Assembly: GCA_049289035.1 (NCBI GenBank)
Contig: JBAQIV010000009.1
Coordinates: 1 to 30,550 of the forward strand
DNA: 30,550 nucleotides
Reading direction: 5' to 3'
Origin: JAPUDQ01 sp049289035
GTDB lineage: Bacteria; Patescibacteriota; Saccharimonadia; Saccharimonadales; Saccharimonadaceae
Shown: in pieces, positions 29,713 to 30,550 of the stretch
Position numbering within the stretch: position 1 is the first letter of the stretch
How the letters are laid out: each line of letters starts with the position of its first letter
Translations under genes and position numbers: made by a program
The notes under the pieces: model-generated
The model's database searches: none
Seen by the model: the letters and a program-made list of their open reading frames with translations, nothing else
What the model was told of the DNA's origin: nothing

Positions 29713-30550
29713 CTACTGCCTATCACTAAACCCAACCAGACCAGGTGCTTGTGCGGCAGAGGCATCATCTTCTGAGCCAAGGCCACCAGCTTGTTCGGGC
29801 AGACGGATCTTCTGACCTGGGCGAATGAGATGTGGATTGGCAATACCATTCATTTGAGCCAGTGTATGGTAGTCGGTACCATGGCGCTCGGCGATTTCAC
29901 TGAGCGTGTCACCAGCAACGACGGTGTAGGAACCACCGCTACCGCCAGCACCAGTACCGGCAAGGGCGGTGTTGTTTGTGAGGTCGGCTGATCCACCAGG
30001 CAAACGGATGATCTGATGGGGGTGAATGAGGTTGCGGTTATGGATGTTGTTGAGTTCTACGAGAGTATCGACGGTTGTACCAAATCGAACGGCTATTTCA
30101 CTGAGAGTGTCGCCACGTTGGACTTCGTAGGAGTCGGTGCCAGCCGGGAAGTTAGCCGAATGGGAGCGCTGAAGAGGTGGGTTTGGTACGGCGCCAGAGT
30201 TACCTGGTTCTTCATGAGAGCTACCACTACCACCGGTACCCCCTGATACGCCAAGACCACTAGAGACTGTTGTCGTCTTTGGGGAAGACTTTGGAGGTGT
30301 CGCTATGTTAGTAGGACTAAGCTCGTCGTCAACAGAGCTGAGGTCGTCAGACGAGGTAAGATTGTCGTCGATCGGGTCTTTGTCTTTCGCGGAAGCAACA
30401 GGAGGAGTGATAAGACTGCTCGTAGCGTCTTGGTCGGCAGTAGGAGTACTGGGAGTACTTGTAGACGAGGCTGGCTTTGGTTTGTCGGTGGGTGTTTGGG
30501 AAGAGCTGCCGCCGGCGAGGGCGGCGTTGGCGGTGTCGGTGGTGGTGGCT
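29713..30550 (-). CDS. LysM-repeat protein, 5' end beyond the window
   Basis: 279 codons are open from the right edge to the TAG at 29713. The first about 140 residues seen are a low-complexity Ser/Thr/Pro/Asp linker. Two LysM domains follow (YEVQRGDTLSEIAVRFGTTV..NRNLIHPHQIIRLP and YTVVAGDTLSEIAERHGTDY..NPHLIRPGQKIRLP), about 75 residues apart, and a short tail. No catalytic domain lies in the visible part; one may be encoded upstream. It precedes the LysM-CHAP gene on the same strand with a 178-bp gap, so the two may serve the same wall-binding task. Confidence 0.88.
   Translation of the reverse strand, partial: ATTTDTANAALAGGSSSQTPTDKPKPASSTSTPSTPTADQDATSSLITPPVASAKDKDPIDDNLTSSDDLSSVDDELSPTNIATPPKSSPKTTTVSSGLGVSGGTGGSGSSHEEPGNSGAVPNPPLQRSHSANFPAGTDSYEVQRGDTLSEIAVRFGTTVDTLVELNNIHNRNLIHPHQIIRLPGGSADLTNNTALAGTGAGGSGGSYTVVAGDTLSEIAERHGTDYHTLAQMNGIANPHLIRPGQKIRLPEQAGGLGSEDDASAAQAPGLVGFSDRQ

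Overview
The window reads as a compact, gene-dense chromosome segment of a small-genome bacterium. The gene set fits Patescibacteria/CPR, most likely Saccharibacteria (TM7): a short UvrC, a signal-anchored oligopeptide-binding protein beside SecG, LysM/CHAP wall hydrolases, a PaaX-like protein, TrhO, and many tiny membrane proteins. That placement is inference from gene content; no rRNA or marker tree was available. TGA is used as a stop throughout, so the code is the standard one, not the UGA-Gly code of Gracilibacteria/Absconditabacteria.

Layout, left to right. (1) 1-2081: the 3'-truncated end of an FAD-linked oxidase gene, then an intact tRNA-Leu(GAG) surrounded by broken copies of its own 5' and 3' ends and two CCA-anchored terminators. 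(2) 2079-6632, minus: oligopeptide-binding protein, SecG, a small holin-like membrane protein, UvrC and a DUF1697 protein. (3) 6652-7686: a large palindrome carrying divergent promoters, then a PadR regulator and its partner membrane protein. (4) 7725-10684, minus: an eight-gene run headed by a CsoR-family regulator whose cysteine pattern matches the persulfide sensor CstR, followed by thioredoxin, two DUF1801 (frataxin-like) proteins and small orphan families; a membrane-anchored rhodanese is divergent across a clean operator-like palindrome. (5) 11253-13967, minus: four overlapping genes (TrhO, NUDIX, P-loop kinase, peptide deformylase). (6) 13995-18356, plus: a coiled-coil protein and two ABC exporter half-transporters, the second behind a possible leader peptide. 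(7) 18419-24288: L25, DedA, UvrA, a PGPGW protein and two small membrane proteins. (8) 24280-28428: exonuclease I, a strongly structured ~640-nt transcription unit with very short ORFs, a PaaX-like protein and ObgE. (9) 28461-30550, minus: two LysM cell-wall proteins.

Three patterns cross the region. First, ten first-in-unit genes have a -10 box ending only 5-9 nt before the start codon, most with an extended TGn element, so many mRNAs should be leaderless; internal genes and a few others use Shine-Dalgarno sites. Second, a 40-bp palindromic hairpin with the same core (TCGGATCCGA) occurs twice, at 19245 and 27084, with compensatory changes in its stem. Third, the 25745-26425 unit has a near-consensus promoter, a terminator, a 14-bp closing helix, several long perfect hairpins and a likely pseudoknot. 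It does not match tmRNA, RNase P RNA, SRP RNA or 6S RNA by the motifs I can check, and is the best candidate here for something undescribed.
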